Positions 1-11,149 of a stretch of 64,000 bases of DNA are shown one piece after another. Below the pieces are notes generated by a model. That model saw only the letters and a list, made by a program, of their open reading frames with translations. It was not told where the DNA came from and searched no databases. Numbering within the stretch: position 1 is the first letter of the stretch; each line of letters begins with the position of its first letter. The DNA comes from Vombatus ursinus (Eukaryota > Chordata > Mammalia > Diprotodontia > Vombatidae): positions 95,265,243-95,329,242 of the forward strand of contig NW_020954590.1 of the NCBI RefSeq assembly GCF_900497805.2. Reading direction: 5' to 3'. The position numbers and the translations under genes are program-made.

Positions 1-545
1 GTTCCCCTCATATCCAATAAATTGGTAAAAACGGCAAAAGGTAGGGATAGTTAGTGTTGGAGAGGTTATAGAAAGAAAAGTTCATGATATATGTGGAGCT
101 ATTAATTGGTACAACCATTCTGGAAACAATTTGGAATTATGCAGTGACAAAAATGCCCATTCCCTTTGACCCAGAGGTTCCATTACTAGGTATAATACCT
201 TGAGGAAATTATTGACAAAAATAAAGAATCTATACATACCACAGTATTTATAGCAGCACTTTCTATGGTAAAGCAAAGATTAGAAACAAAGTAGAGGCCT
301 CTCAACTGGTGAATGGCTAAACAAAAGGTGTTAGATGAATGTTAGAATGAACATGATGAATGCAAAGAAACATAGAAAGACATGAATTGATGCAAAGAAA
401 AGTAAGCAGAACCAGGAAAATAATATACAAAATGACTACAATAATGTAAATTAAAAGAACAAAATCACAATGAACTTTAAACTAAATATTATTAAATTAT
501 GTAAGGACCAAATTTGGACCAAAGAAGAGATATTATAATACAGCT
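1..545 (+). repeat. L1 ORF2 end / 3' region fragment
   Basis: Reads like the marsupial L1 3' part: ACAACCATTCTGGAAACAAT, CCCTTTGACCCAGAGGTTCC and GAATGGCTAAACAAAAGGTG are the forward counterparts of phrases seen reversed in the L1 copies near 23.5 and 39.9 kb. No open reading frame survives, so it is an old fragment that begins left of the window. Confidence 0.65.
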
Positions 546-935
546 CCTCCCGTTGCTCCTTTGTAGAAGTAAAGTTTCAAGTGTTTGGAACTTCTCATAT
601 AATGTCATTTTTTTTCAATGTGTTCATTTGTTTTGCTGATTTTTTTTCTCTTCCTCCTCTTATAAATTTTTGTTGTTATAAGGGATGGCTGTCAGGGAGG
701 AGGAGTGGGAAGAACATGGAAGAAAAAGTAGATGATGAAAACTTGAAAGATAAAAAACAAAAATCTATTTCAAAAAAAGAAAGTTCAGGGCCTAAATTTC
801 CCCCCCACCACCAAAAAAAAAAAAAAGACATCAACAAAGACATTGTATCATCATAATTCATTTCATCACTAAAAATAGTGAAGTCTAAGAAAATTTCAGT
901 CCTTAGCATCAGAATTCACTTGTCAGAATTTATTG
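546..935. other. Unassigned AT-rich and low-complexity stretch
   Basis: Holds T-rich, A-rich and CCCCCCACC patches and no recognisable gene or repeat. The two short open frames here overlap on opposite strands and look compositional. Confidence 0.5.
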
Positions 936-1719
936 AATAACATGCTGGTTCAGGGGCGGAGCCAAGATGGCAGACGGAAAGCAGTGACTGTCTTGAGCTC
1001 TCTCCCAAAGCCTTCCAAATAGCTAAAAAAATGGCTCTAAACAAATTCTAAAGCAGAAGAACCCACAAAAAGACAGAGTGAAACAAATTTCCAGCCCAAG
1101 ACAGCCTGGATGGTTGATCAGAAGGGTATATCGCGCCGGGCGGGGAGAGGAGCGCAGTTTGGTGTGGGCACGCAGGCCGCAGCGACCCTGGAGCAGGCCT
1201 CAGAGGACTGAATCATGGGCAGCTGTGGAGGTTTCCAGACTTCTCAACCCAGGAACACCAAAGACAATGTGGAAGGTCAGTGGGAAAAGTCTGTGACTGC
1301 AGTGAGAGAGGAGCTAGGTCTCAGCTGCCCCCCGGGGGCGCTGGCTGTTTCCTGAGCTTCCGGCCCACAGACTGAGGGGGAATCGAGTGGCTGATCAGAG
1401 GGTGATTGCAGGGATCTCTTTGCCAGTGCTGAGGCAGGAATATCTTGCTTTGCTGGTGCTTGGATCTGGGTCACAGTTCTGAGGGGTGGTCCTGGGGCGA
1501 GGAGGAACGCTGGTGCGGTGGAGCTTGTTGTTGTGGTGGAGAGAAAACACCTCGCCCCTCATCATACCACCTTGGAAGAACTGAAAATTTACAGGTCCCT
1601 AGAAGTACCTCTGAAAACAGCTGTACAAACCCCTGAAGCTTGGGACAGTACACTCTTCACATTGGAAGCAGACTTTTACCTTAACAAAGAGTTTAAAACT
1701 CAAGTAATTGGCTAGGATT

Positions 1720-2970
1720 ATGAGTAAGCAACGGAAAAAGAGTCAGACTATATTATCTTACTTTGGTGACAAAGAAGATCAAAATATACAACCAGAAGAA
1801 GACAACAAAGCCAAAGCTCCTACATCCAAAGCCTCCAAGAAAAATATGAATCAGTCCCAGGCCTTGGAAGAGCTCAAAAGGGATTTTGAGAAGCAAGTAA
1901 GAGAAGTAGAGGAAAAACTGAGAGTGATGCAAGAAAATCATGAAAAACAAGTCAACAGCTTGCTAAAGGAGACCCAAAAAAATACTGAAGAAAATAACAC
2001 CTTAAAAAATAGCCTAACCCAAATGGCAAAAGAGGTCCAAAAAGTCAATGAGGAGAAGAATGCCCGAAAAAGCAAAATTGGCCAAATGGAAAAGGAAGTC
2101 CAAAAGGTTACTGAAGAAAATACTTCCTTAAAAATTAGAATAGAGCAATTGGAAGCTAGTGATTTTATGAGAAATCAAGACACTGTAAAACAAATGCAAA
2201 AGAATGAAAAATTAGAAAACAATGTGAAATATCTCATTGGAAAAACAACTGACCTGGAAAATAGATCCCGGAGAGAGAATTTATTTTATTTTATTATTTT
2301 TTTTTTAGTGAGGCAATCAGGGTTAAGTGACTTGTCCAAGGTCACACAACTAGTATGTGTCAAGTGTTTAGTCGGAGGCTGAATTTGAACTCAGGTCCTC
2401 CTGACTTCAGGGCCACTGCTGTATCCACTGTGCCACCTAGCTGCCCCCAGGTGAGAGAATTTAAAAATTATTGGACTATCTGAAAGCCATGATCAAAAAA
2501 AGAGCCTAGACATCATCTTTCAAGAAATTATCAAGGAAAGCTGTCCTGATATTTTAGAACCAGAGGGCAAAATAGAAATTGAAAGAATCCACCGATCTCC
2601 TCCTGAAAGAGATCCCCAAAGGAAAACTCCTAGGAATATTGTAGCCAAATTCCAGAGTTTCCAGGTCAAGGAGAAAATATTACAAGCAGCCAGAAAGAAA
2701 CAATTCAAGTATTGTGGAAACACAATCAGGATAACACAAGATTTAGCTGCTTCTACATTAAGGGACCACAGGGCATGGAATATAATATTCCGGAGAGCAA
2801 AGGAGATAGGATTACAACCAAGAATCACCTACCCAGCAAAACTGAGGGTAATCCTGCAAGGGAAAAAATGGTCATTCAGTGAAATAGAGGACTTTCAAGC
2901 ATTCTTGATGAAAAGACCAGAGCTGAATAGAAAATTTGATTTTCAAATACAACACTCAAGTGGAACATGA
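1720..2970 (+). CDS. HAL1 ORF1 protein, interrupted by a SINE
   Basis: Begins MSKQRKKSQTILSYFGDKED. About residues 40-165 form a long charged coiled coil with heptads such as LKNSLTQMAKEVQKVNEEKN and GQMEKEVQKVTEENTSLKIR. After the SINE the same frame resumes as ENLKIIGLSESHDQKKSLDI, the RRM region, and continues through RIHRSPPERDPQRKTPRNIV and the C-terminal domain (ITYPAKLRVILQGKKWSFSE) to TGA 2968-2970. Leaving out the 180-bp SINE plus duplication gives about 356 codons with no stop, normal for L1-type ORF1p, an RNA-binding trimer. As it stands, the frame ends inside the SINE at 2382, leaving the coiled coil only. Confidence 0.8.
2284..2452 (-). mobile_element. tRNA-derived SINE (WSINE1-like) in HAL1 ORF1
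   Basis: Minus-strand SINE: T-rich tail, then GGGTTAAGTGACTTGTCCAA, GGTCACACAACTAG, and at the 5' end CTGTGCCACCTAGCTGCCCC. The target duplication GAGAGAATTTA lies at 2273-2283 and 2453-2463. It inserted after the HAL1, so the SINE family was active later than that HAL1. Confidence 0.85.
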
Positions 2971-3384
2971 AGAGGTAAACAGGAAAGAGAAAATCATAAG
3001 AGACTTATTAAGGTTGAACTGTTTACATTCCTGCATGAAAAGATGATATTTGTAACTCATGAGACCTTTGTCAGTATTAGGGTAGTTGGAGGGGAAAAAA
3101 TTATATGTACGTATATATAGATATAGATAGATAGAGGGCACAGGGTGAGTTGAAAATGAAGGGGTCATATCTGGAGAATAAAATTAAGAGGTGAGAGAGG
3201 AATATACTAGGAGAAAGAGAAAGGGAGAGGTAGAATGGGGTAAGTTATCCCACAAAAAAAAACAGAAAAGAAAAGGCTCTTACAGTGGAAGGGAAACAGG
3301 GAAAGGTGAAAGGGAATGAGTGAATCTTATTCCCATAGGATTTGACTTAAGGAGGTAATAACATACACACTCAATTGAGTGTGG

Positions 3385-3960
3385 AAATCTGTCTTACCCT
3401 ACAGGAAAATAGGGGGGGGAAGGTGACAAGAGAGTAGGGGGATGATAGAGAGGAGGGCAGATTGGGAAAGGGAGTAATCAGAAGCAAGTATTTCTGAGGA
3501 GGGACAGGGTCAAAAGAAAGAATAGAATAAATGGGTGGGTGGGATAGGATTAAGGGAAATAGAGTTAGTTTTTCACAGCATGTCTATCATGGAAGTGTTT
3601 TGCATAACTGCACATATATAACCTTGCTTGCCTTATCAATGAGGGTGGGTGGGGAAGGAGGAAGGGAGAAAATTTGGAACCCAAAGTTTTAAAAACACAT
3701 GTTTAAAAAAAATGTTTTCACATGCAACTGGGAAATAGGAAATACAGAAAATGGGGTACAGAAATCCATCCTGCCCTACAGGAAAATTGAAGGGGGAGGG
3801 GATTAGAGAAGGAGGGGAGAGATAGAAGGGAAGGTAGACTAGGGGAAGGCGTATTCAGAATGCATGCCATCTTGGGATGGGGGAGGGGAGGGATGGGGTG
3901 AAAATTTGGAACTCAAAATCTTGTGGAAGTAAATGTTGAAAACAAAAAAATAAATAAAAA
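3385..3960 (+). repeat. Duplicated block in HAL1 3'UTR
   Basis: Two related copies: GAAATCTGTCTTACCCTACA (3386-3405) recurs as GAAATCCATCCTGCCCTACA (3761-3780), each followed by AGGAAAAT and a purine-rich run. AAAATTTGGAAC also recurs, before each L1-like terminal segment. The 3' end of the element thus appears twice in tandem. Confidence 0.6.
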
Positions 3961-4244
3961 TTACTAAAAAAAAAATAATAACATGCTGGTTCCATGTACT
4001 AATGTTTTGGGTTTTTTTTTTTATTCTGAACTTAAAGAAATAAAGCAAACATTTCCATAACATAGTGGATTAGAAAAAAAAAAGATAATTGCACATGAAA
4101 TTGAAAATCTATTATGTACAACTTGCTATTCCTTTTAAATATATAATAATGTTTTTATGCAGTGAATTCTGCATATCTCAAATCTAAATGCCAATCTACT
4201 TCAAAAAAAATCAAATTCTTTTGGAGGTATCTTTTTAAATATTT

Positions 4245-4800
4245 TAATTCAGCAAATGTGTTAAACACCTACAATGTGTTAGGCATCAGGGCAAATACAA
4301 ATATAAATAAGACATAGTCTCTGCCCTCAAGGACCAAGGACATATAATTAAGTAAGGGTAATAAGACTTCGATATTACAACCATTGTGGGCCTATTTTCT
4401 GTACTGCTCTCAGAAAAGTTACCTTATTCGACTTTGGATTATAGTTATTTGTGTTTATTGTGTCTAGACTATAAGTTCCTAAAGGCAGAGACCATGGGTT
4501 TTCTCTTTTGTATCCCCCAAGCAATTAAGACAATGGACAAGACAAAGCCTTGCCCATTTGGCAAATACTGCAGTCAGTAAATAATTGTTCACAGGTTAAT
4601 AGCTTTAGAGCTGGAATGGATCTTAGAGGGCATCATTTATAGATAAGAAAACTGCATTACTGAGAGGTGAAATAACTTGCCCAAGGTCAAACGGGTAGTA
4701 AGCGGCAGAGTAGGGCTCTGGGCCCATCTCCTTGGACTGCCAAACCAGTCCTCTCTCTTCTGTCCCAAGATGAATTCTTGTAAGACAACAGATAATGGAA
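4245..4800. repeat. Old L2 and MIR-like fragments
   Basis: 4250-4345 reads as an L2/MIR-type tail in minus orientation (ACACCTACAATGTGTTAGGC, CTCTGCCCTCAAGGACCAAG). 4455-4590 looks like an L2 tail in plus orientation. 4600-4750 is MIR-like, minus (AACTTGCCCAAGGTCAAACG). 4800-5330 holds nothing I recognise. Confidence 0.5.
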
Positions 4801-5330
4801 TGAATGAGGGAACGATAATAAACACAGCACAATTCCAATGAATAATAATGCCACCTTACATTTGCATAGTGCTTTATTAAGTTTCAAAGTACTTTCATTG
4901 GTGAAATTGCTAATACAATTGCTGCCAATATCTAGGAGTTATTGAGGTCCATCTCAATGGAATACAAATCTTTCGCAATCTTTTCATTATGAGAGAGAGT
5001 AGTTAGACAAAAACCTTTGCTCTCTTGGTAAATCCAAGAAGCAATAATCACAATCTAGATCTTTAAAAATTTTAATAATATTTGAACAAACAATTGAAAT
5101 GTAAGACCTAATTAAATAAGCTACCACTACTTGCCATTTTATATATTAATTGGAGACATGCATAAGAACTACAGAAATTAATGATTCTTGTCAAATGTAG
5201 AATGAAATTAATGTTTGTGGACTCCAATTAAATATTGGCCTTGAAAATGGATGTGTTTTGCTGCCAGTTAAAATAGTGAATATTTCAACTAAAACCAGAA
5301 GATCACAAAATGCCTAAGGAATCTATTGAA

Positions 5331-5580
5331 TGTAGCTAGGCAGTGCAGTGGATAGAATGCCAGGCCTGGACTCAGGAAGAAGACCTGAATTCAAATTCAT
5401 CCTCAGAAACTTATTAACTATGTGACCATGGGCAAGTCACTTAACCTTGGTGGCCTCAGTTTTCTCATCTGTAAAATGAGCTGAAAGAAATGGCAAATCA
5501 CTCCAGCATCTTTGTGAAGGAAACCCCAAGTGGAATCATGAAGGGTCTGATGCAACTCGAACAAATGGACAAAAAGGAAT
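5331..5580 (+). mobile_element. MAR1-like SINE
   Basis: tRNA-like head (GTAGCTAGGCAGTGCAGTGG), CORE-like middle (TATGTGACCATGGGCAAGTC, TTTTCTCATCTGTAAAATGA) and RTE-type tail (GGTCTGATGCAACTCGAACA). Full length but diverged. Confidence 0.75.
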
Positions 5581-5587
5581 TAGTTAA

Positions 5588-5965
5588 TAATAATAGCTAC
5601 CATTTATATAATATTTACTATGTGCCAGGCACCATGCTAAGTGCTTTATAATTATTGTCTCATTTGATATTATTATTCTGATTTTATAGATGAAGAAACT
5701 GAGGCAGATAATGATTAAGTGACTTGCCCAAAGTCACACAACTAGTACATGTCTGAGACTGTACTTATTTATTTTTTATTTTTTTTTAGGCAGTTGGGGT
5801 TAAGTGACTTGACCAGGGTCACACAGCTAGTAAGTGTCAAGTGTTTGGTCTGAGGTCGGATTTGAGCTCAAGTCCTCCTGACTCCAGGGCAGGTGCTCTA
5901 TCCACTGCACCACCTAGCTGCCCCTGAGACTGTATTTAAATTCAGGTCCTGCTGACCAGAGGTGT
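5588..5965 (-). mobile_element. MIR/THER1 CORE-SINE split by a younger SINE
   Basis: Minus-strand MIR-type sequence (ACTATGTGCCAGGCACCATG, GATGAAGAAACTGAGGCAGA, GACTTGCCCAAAGTCACACA) runs to 5752 and resumes at 5935 (TTTAAATTCAGGTCCTGCTG). Confidence 0.75.
5764..5923 (-). mobile_element. WSINE1-like SINE nested in MIR
   Basis: Minus orientation with T-rich tail on the left and CACCACCTAGCTGCC on the right. Target duplication CTGAGACTGTA at 5753-5763 and 5924-5934. Confidence 0.85.
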
Positions 5966-6189
5966 TCAAAGGCTGTTCCAGGAGATTACAAGCTCTGGAA
6001 GATCCTACCAAACTGGGAAGACTTCAATTACAAGCAGAACCATAACTAGCATGGGGCAACTAGATCTCTTTCCTAGGACACCACAGTATAGAGATTGTTA
6101 ACAACATTACACTCTTCCAGAAACCAGAAAACAACTATTTAGCATGTTGGATGCAAGAATTTTTAAATTTTTGATCCAGATCTCTGATT

Positions 6190-7803
6190 TCATAAATGTA
6201 AGACCTCCCTCATGTGGCAACTCCCTCCACTAATAACTCTAGAATACAACTGATCTTTCCTTTCATTCTCTTCTTAATTCTCTAAGGTCTAGAGGTAGCT
6301 AGATGGCACAGTGGATAGAGCACTGGTCCTGGACTCAGGAAGACCTGAGTTCAAATCTGACCTCAGACAGTTGACACTTGCTAGCTGTGTGACCCTGGGC
6401 AAGTCACTTCACCCCATCACCTCACCCCCCAAAAAAAAAATTCTCTAAGGTCTGGCTTCTGACTACAACATTAAACCAAAACTACTCTCTAGTTATTAAC
6501 AATCTCTTATTTGCCAGGTCTAATGGCCTTTTCTCAAACCTCATTTTTTGTAACCTCTTTGCAGCCTTGATGTTGTCAATCCCTCTCTTCTTCTTGATAC
6601 TCTGTTTTCTCTAGGTTTTCAAGCATTATTCTTCTCTGGTTCTTCTCCTACCTACCTGACCACTCATTATCAGTTTCCATTGTGAGATCCTCGTCCAGGT
6701 CATTGTCACTAACCATGGATATCCCACAGGGCCCTGTCCTAGGCCCCTTTCTTTTCCTCTTTATACTGTTTTACTTGGTGATCTCAGCAGTTGCCATGGA
6801 TTTAATTATTATCTCTATGCTGATGATTCTCAAATCTACTTAGCTGCTAACCTCCTATCTCACATTTCCAAATGCATATTAGTCATCTCAGACTAGTCCT
6901 CTTAAATTCAATATGTTCAAAATTGAACTCACTGTCTTTCCCCAAACATTGTCCCCCCCCTTTCCAAACTTCCTTATTACTATCGGGGAGTGCCACCATC
7001 CTCCCAGTCAGCCAGGATCAGAATTTAAATGTCGTCTTTGACTCCTCACTTTCACCCCTCATTATCCAATTTGTTGTAAGGTCTGTCAATTCTACCTTTG
7101 TCACATCTCTCACACATGGCTCTTTCTCTCCTTTCACACTGCCACCACCCTGATGCAGGCCCTTGTCACTTAATTTCTAGACTATTGATAGCTGGTCTGC
7201 TTACCACAATTCCCTCCCAGCTTTAATCCATCCTCCTCCCAGACATCAAAAAGATCTTCGTAAAGCACAATTCTGACCATGTTATCCCTTATCCATAAAC
7301 TTAGTGATTCTCTATCACCTTCTGGATCAAACACGAAATCTTCAAAACCCTCTATAACCTTGCCCATCCTACCTTTCCAGTCTTCTTTTAGCTTACACCT
7401 CACCACATGCTCTGTGATCCAGTGATACTGGTCTTGATGTTCCTGAAACAAGAACTCATCTCTCAACCTCAGGCATTTTCATTGGCTGAGACCCATGCCT
7501 GGAATGCTCTTTCTCCTTGTTTTCACCTACTAGCTTCCTTACCTTCCTACAAGGCCCAGCCAAACTCTCACATTCTGCATTAAGTCTTTTCCCATCCCTC
7601 TTTATTCTAATATCTTCACTCTGTTGAGTATTTCCTGTTAATCCTATACATAGTTTGCTTGTATAGATAGTTGTTTGGATATTATCTCCCCCATTAGACT
7701 GAGAGCTCCTTGAGACAGGGGTCTATCTTTTACCTTTCTTTGTATTCTTGGTGCTTAGCACAGTGTCTAGCACACAGTAAGACATTTAATAATATTCTGA
7801 CTG
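6190..7803 (+). mobile_element. L2 LINE 3' portion, long copy
   Basis: About 1.5 kb of L2: GGTCTAATGGCCTTTTCTCA, TATCCCACAGGGCCCTGTCC, TTCAATATGTTCAAAATTGA, then the 3' tail (TCCAGTGATACTGGTCTTGA, GAGAGCTCCTTGAGACAGGG, GGTGCTTAGCACAGTGTCTA). Frames are broken throughout. A SINE sits at 6291-6439. Confidence 0.8.
6291..6439 (+). mobile_element. WSINE1-like SINE inside L2
   Basis: Complete SINE from AGAGGTAGCTAGATGGCACA through GTGTGACCCTGGGCAAGTCA to an A-tail. Target duplication ATTCTCTAAGGTCT at 6277-6290 and 6440-6453. Confidence 0.88.
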
Positions 7804-8500
7804 AATGACCCCAGGAAAGTCACATAACCCCTCAGTGCTCTAGGCAACTCCAAGACTAAGGTACCAACCTGCATTGGTAGAGGGAATTTCTCAGCCAGAA
7901 GTTTCCTATGCTAATTAAATCACAGGTCCAGTTCCTATCTCTATCCTGCCAGAAGCTAGAAATATGACTACTGAGGTAGAACAGGGCTGAAATCTGCATC
8001 ATATAGCTAAAATCATTAACGCTTGGAGCATTGAGCTAAGGATTCTTATTGCTGATCCTCACAGGCATAATATAAAAATAAATAAAGGTAATCTGAAAGT
8101 GGAAAGCCTTAGTAATGAGAGGGACCAGGCAAGGACATCCATAGAACTGGGATTTGAGCTGAGTTTTGAGTAAGTCATGGAAACCAAGACAATATGAATT
8201 TGACTAGATTGCTTCTGAGATCTTTTGCAGCTCGGGCATTCTCTGAATACAATGTGTAAGTGTTTCATTGGGGGAAGACGGAAGGTTAGGAACTAAGGGG
8301 ACAGATTATCTCATACAAAATCTCAAGGAGGGTGTCAATGATAGGATACTATATTAGGAACTTGGTATAAAAGCATGCACAAATGAAGCATTTAAAAAGA
8401 AATAAAACAGTGGGGGAAATGAATGTGTTTTATTCTTCCCTTATGCTGAATCAGTTAAAGCATTATCTTATATGACACCAAAACGTCGGTCAGTTTCTGT
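7804..8500. repeat. SINE and L2-like remnants
   Basis: 7804-7945 matches the 3' part of a marsupial SINE also seen at 32850 and 56925 (CCCAGGAAAGTCACATAACC; AATCACAGGTCCAGTTCCTA). 8090-8200 resembles L2 in minus orientation (GGGATTTGAGCTGAGTTTTG). The rest to 8640 is unassigned. Confidence 0.45.
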
Positions 8501-8660
8501 AAATTCAGAAGAAAAAAACTTGTCAAATCAGACAATTGGCATCATGGAGAAAAAAAAATTAATAGATTGTATTTTCCCCTTTCAATTGAATGTTTTGGTA
8601 TCAATGAGTGCTGATGATTTTAATTCAATCAACAAAGATTAAAGTCTAATATGTAACAAG

Positions 8661-8903
8661 ACAAGGCAGCTAGACGATGTGTTAAGCCTGGAGTTAGGAG
8701 AACATGAGTTCAAATCCAGCATCATATACTTATTAGCTGTGTGACCCTGGGCAAGTCACTTATCCTGCTTGCCTCAGTTTCCTCATCTGTAAAATGAGCT
8801 GGAAAAGGAAATGGCAAACTACTCCAGTATCTTTTCCAAGAAAACTCCAAATGGTGTCATAAAGAATTGGACACAATTGAAAACAACCAAACAACAATAA
8901 AAG
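8661..8903 (+). mobile_element. MAR1-like SINE
   Basis: AGGCAGCTAGACGATGTGTT head, GTGTGACCCTGGGCAAGTCA, CCTCATCTGTAAAATGAGCT, and RTE-type tail GAATTGGACACAATTGAAAA. Confidence 0.75.
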
Positions 8904-9059
8904 TAACAAAGCATTATGCTAGATCATTACATCACCCCAACAGAAAAACATCTGGAAATCAATGTTTTATGGAGAGAGAATTAGGAATATCACTTTTAAG
9001 TTCCAGAATGCCGAAAGAGAACTTGAGCAATCTTTTAGTGGAACCTTGTTGATTCATGT

Positions 9060-9640
9060 CTGGTGAACATGGAGCCACTGCCCTCATCTCTTTCAGCCCT
9101 CCCTCCTCTCTATCCATCTTCTCACACTCTGTATCATAGCCCTGCCAACTGCTTCTACACCAGAGACCATTCCTGGAGATTAACTCTTTCATCTCTAGAC
9201 CTTTTACACTGGGACGCCACTGTCCAGATAGGTGACCGCCTTTCCCTGACCACTATTTCAGGAAAACCCCAGCTTTGCTTCATTTCATTCCTTACACTTT
9301 TCCTTACCCTAATAGCTTCTGTGCCTTAATGGTGCTTCTTATGCTCCCTACCCTCTCTAATTCCGGGACTATGAATCTCTATTAAATAGACTCTGCCATT
9401 GTTCCCAAATGGAATATTTCGGTCTACTCCCCAGTGACCCCACTCAGCATGCTTATAATTTTCTAGTCTAAAATATCCCTATTTAACCACTATTCTCCTA
9501 CATTTGTTGTATCTTCTTTAGAATATAAGCTCCATGAAGACAAGAACTGTCTTTGCTTTTGTATTTGTATCCCTAGCTCTTAATACAGAGCTAGGAAGTG
9601 CTAAACATATGTGTTTTTTACTTTCATTCAATTATTCATT
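9060..9640 (+). repeat. L2-like fragment (tail most certain)
   Basis: 9520-9640 has the L2-style ending (ATATAAGCTCCATGAAGACA; CCCTAGCTCTTAATACAGAG). The C/T-rich 9060-9500 part in front is probably the same element but has drifted. Confidence 0.45.
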
Positions 9641-9774
9641 TTCAGTTCTTTCCACAGGATTAGTTATACCATCTCCCTCTCACACTCCCAGTAACTAGTT
9701 CTATATTCTCCAAGCTAATGTGATATTTCCATTTAGCTCTCCTACCTCTCCACTGTCCTTCATATACCTGACCA

Positions 9775-10765
9775 GATGAAAGAATGCTCCAAATCACAAA
9801 TATTAGGAGGAATGCGAATTAAAATTCTTAAGTTTTACCTCACACACACACATCAGATTGACAATAATAATAAATGTTGAGAATGGTAAAATTTATGAGG
9901 GTATATGTTATCTAGCCACACTAATGCATTGTTGGTAGAGCTATAAATTAATCCAACAATTCTGGGAAAGAATTTGGAATTCTTCCAGAAATAAAAGTCA
10001 ATAAACCATATATACCCTTTGACCCAACAACAGCATTTATAGATATATACCCCTAAGGAAATCAAAGACAGAAGGGAAACATAAATATGCATATATACAT
10101 AAATGTATTTATTGTAATTTTATTTTATATTATAATTTATTTAATATAGTTGTATTATATTATTTGTAATAGTATATTTTATAGTAGCAAAGAACTGGAA
10201 ACTGTTAAGTATCCATTAATTGAGACATAGCTGGACAAGTTTTAGCATGTCAATCAATCAAAAAATGTTTATGAAGCACTTTCAATGTGCCAGGCACTGG
10301 GGATATAAGTATAGAAAATGAAATAGTCCCTACTCAAAGTGAGAGTTTACATTCTAATGTAAATTTAGAGAAAGGGAATGGATCATGATTGATATAGTTG
10401 AGTGGATCTGTGATTGATATAGGGAACTCCTGGATAAGGAAATTCTTTTCTATGAAGTCAGGTTTGTGTCTTCTCTGGAATGTATATTCTGAGAAAGTTT
10501 CCTAGAGAATTGAGAGGTTAGGTTATTACTCAGAATCACTAGAATCCAGCTGTTCCTGGCTTCAAGAACAACTCTCTATCCCCTACACTTCTGTTGACTT
10601 ACAGGAGCATAATAGAATATTATTGTGACATTAGAAATTATGAATATGAAAAATTCAGAGAAACATCAAAGACTTGTATGAACCAAAGCAGAGAGAAGTA
10701 AGCAAGAACCAGAAGAGCAACATACATGATGATCATAATACTATCAGGAAAGCAACATTGAAAAA
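9775..10765 (+). mobile_element. L1 3' portion, split by L2-like and SINE insertions
   Basis: L1 phrases run 9775-10248 (ACCCTTTGACCCAACAACAG; AGCAAAGAACTGGAAACTGT) and resume at about 10601-10765 (AGGAGCATAATAGAATATTA; AGAGAAGTAAGCAAGAACCA). Between them lie an L2/MIR-type tail (10249-10380, minus) and a SINE remnant (10390-10600, minus). AT-rich low complexity occurs at 10100-10185. Confidence 0.6.
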
Positions 10766-10777
10766 TATACAAATTGA

Positions 10778-10985
10778 CAAGAGTCATCTTCCTGAGTTCA
10801 AATCCAACATCAGACATTTAGTAGCTTGTGTGAGCCTGGATAAGTCACTTAACCCTGCTTGCCTCAGTTTCCTCATCTGTAAAAATGAGGCAGAAAAGGA
10901 AATGACAAACCATTCCAGCATCTTTGCTAAGAAAACCCCAAATGAGGTCACAAAGAGTCAGACAAGACTAAAAAACTACTGAAAT
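10778..10985 (+). mobile_element. MAR1-like SINE, 5' truncated
   Basis: Begins AGTCATCTTCCTGAGTTCAA and runs through CCTCATCTGTAAAAATGAGG to AAAGAGTCAGACAAGACTAA. The tRNA head is missing. Confidence 0.75.
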
Positions 10986-11004
10986 TATGTGCCTTACCTC
11001 AATG

Positions 11005-11125
11005 AAATGAGTACTATAGGCATTGCTAGCCCCATTTTACAGAGGAGGAAAGTAAGACTCAGAGAGGTTAAGTGACTTACCTATGAACACACAACCAGTA
11101 AATCTGGTAGATTTAAACTTATACA
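11005..11125 (-). repeat. MIR fragment
   Basis: CCCATTTTACAGAGGAGGAA and AGAGAGGTTAAGTGACTTAC are the reverse of the MIR CORE region. Confidence 0.65.
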
Positions 11126-11149
11126 GCATTGAATGAGGTATAGCTTCCA

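Larger units (their letters stand above)
952..3976 (+). mobile_element. Full-length HAL1 (ORF1-only L1-related LINE)
   Basis: Bounded by a perfect 16-bp target duplication, AATAACATGCTGGTTC, at 936-951 and 3977-3992. It starts AGGGGCGGAGCCAAGATGGC, the typical L1-type 5' end, followed by a GC-rich 5'UTR to about 1719. ORF1 runs 1720-2970 and is split by a SINE. A purine-rich 3'UTR follows and ends in an A-rich tail. There is no ORF2, endonuclease or reverse transcriptase between ORF1 and the tail, which defines HAL1 elements; they are moved by L1 machinery. The perfect duplication and otherwise open ORF1 point to a fairly recent insertion. The alternative is an L1 that lost ORF2 by internal deletion. 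Confidence 0.85.

Noticed and set aside
5331-5580. tRNA gene from the SINE heads
   Set aside because: The GGCAGCTAGGTGGC heads are tRNA-derived SINE promoters with degraded boxes, not functional tRNA genes; the same applies to the other SINEs here.
7182-7466. 94-codon minus-strand frame
   Set aside because: Antisense of an L2 tail; chance opening.
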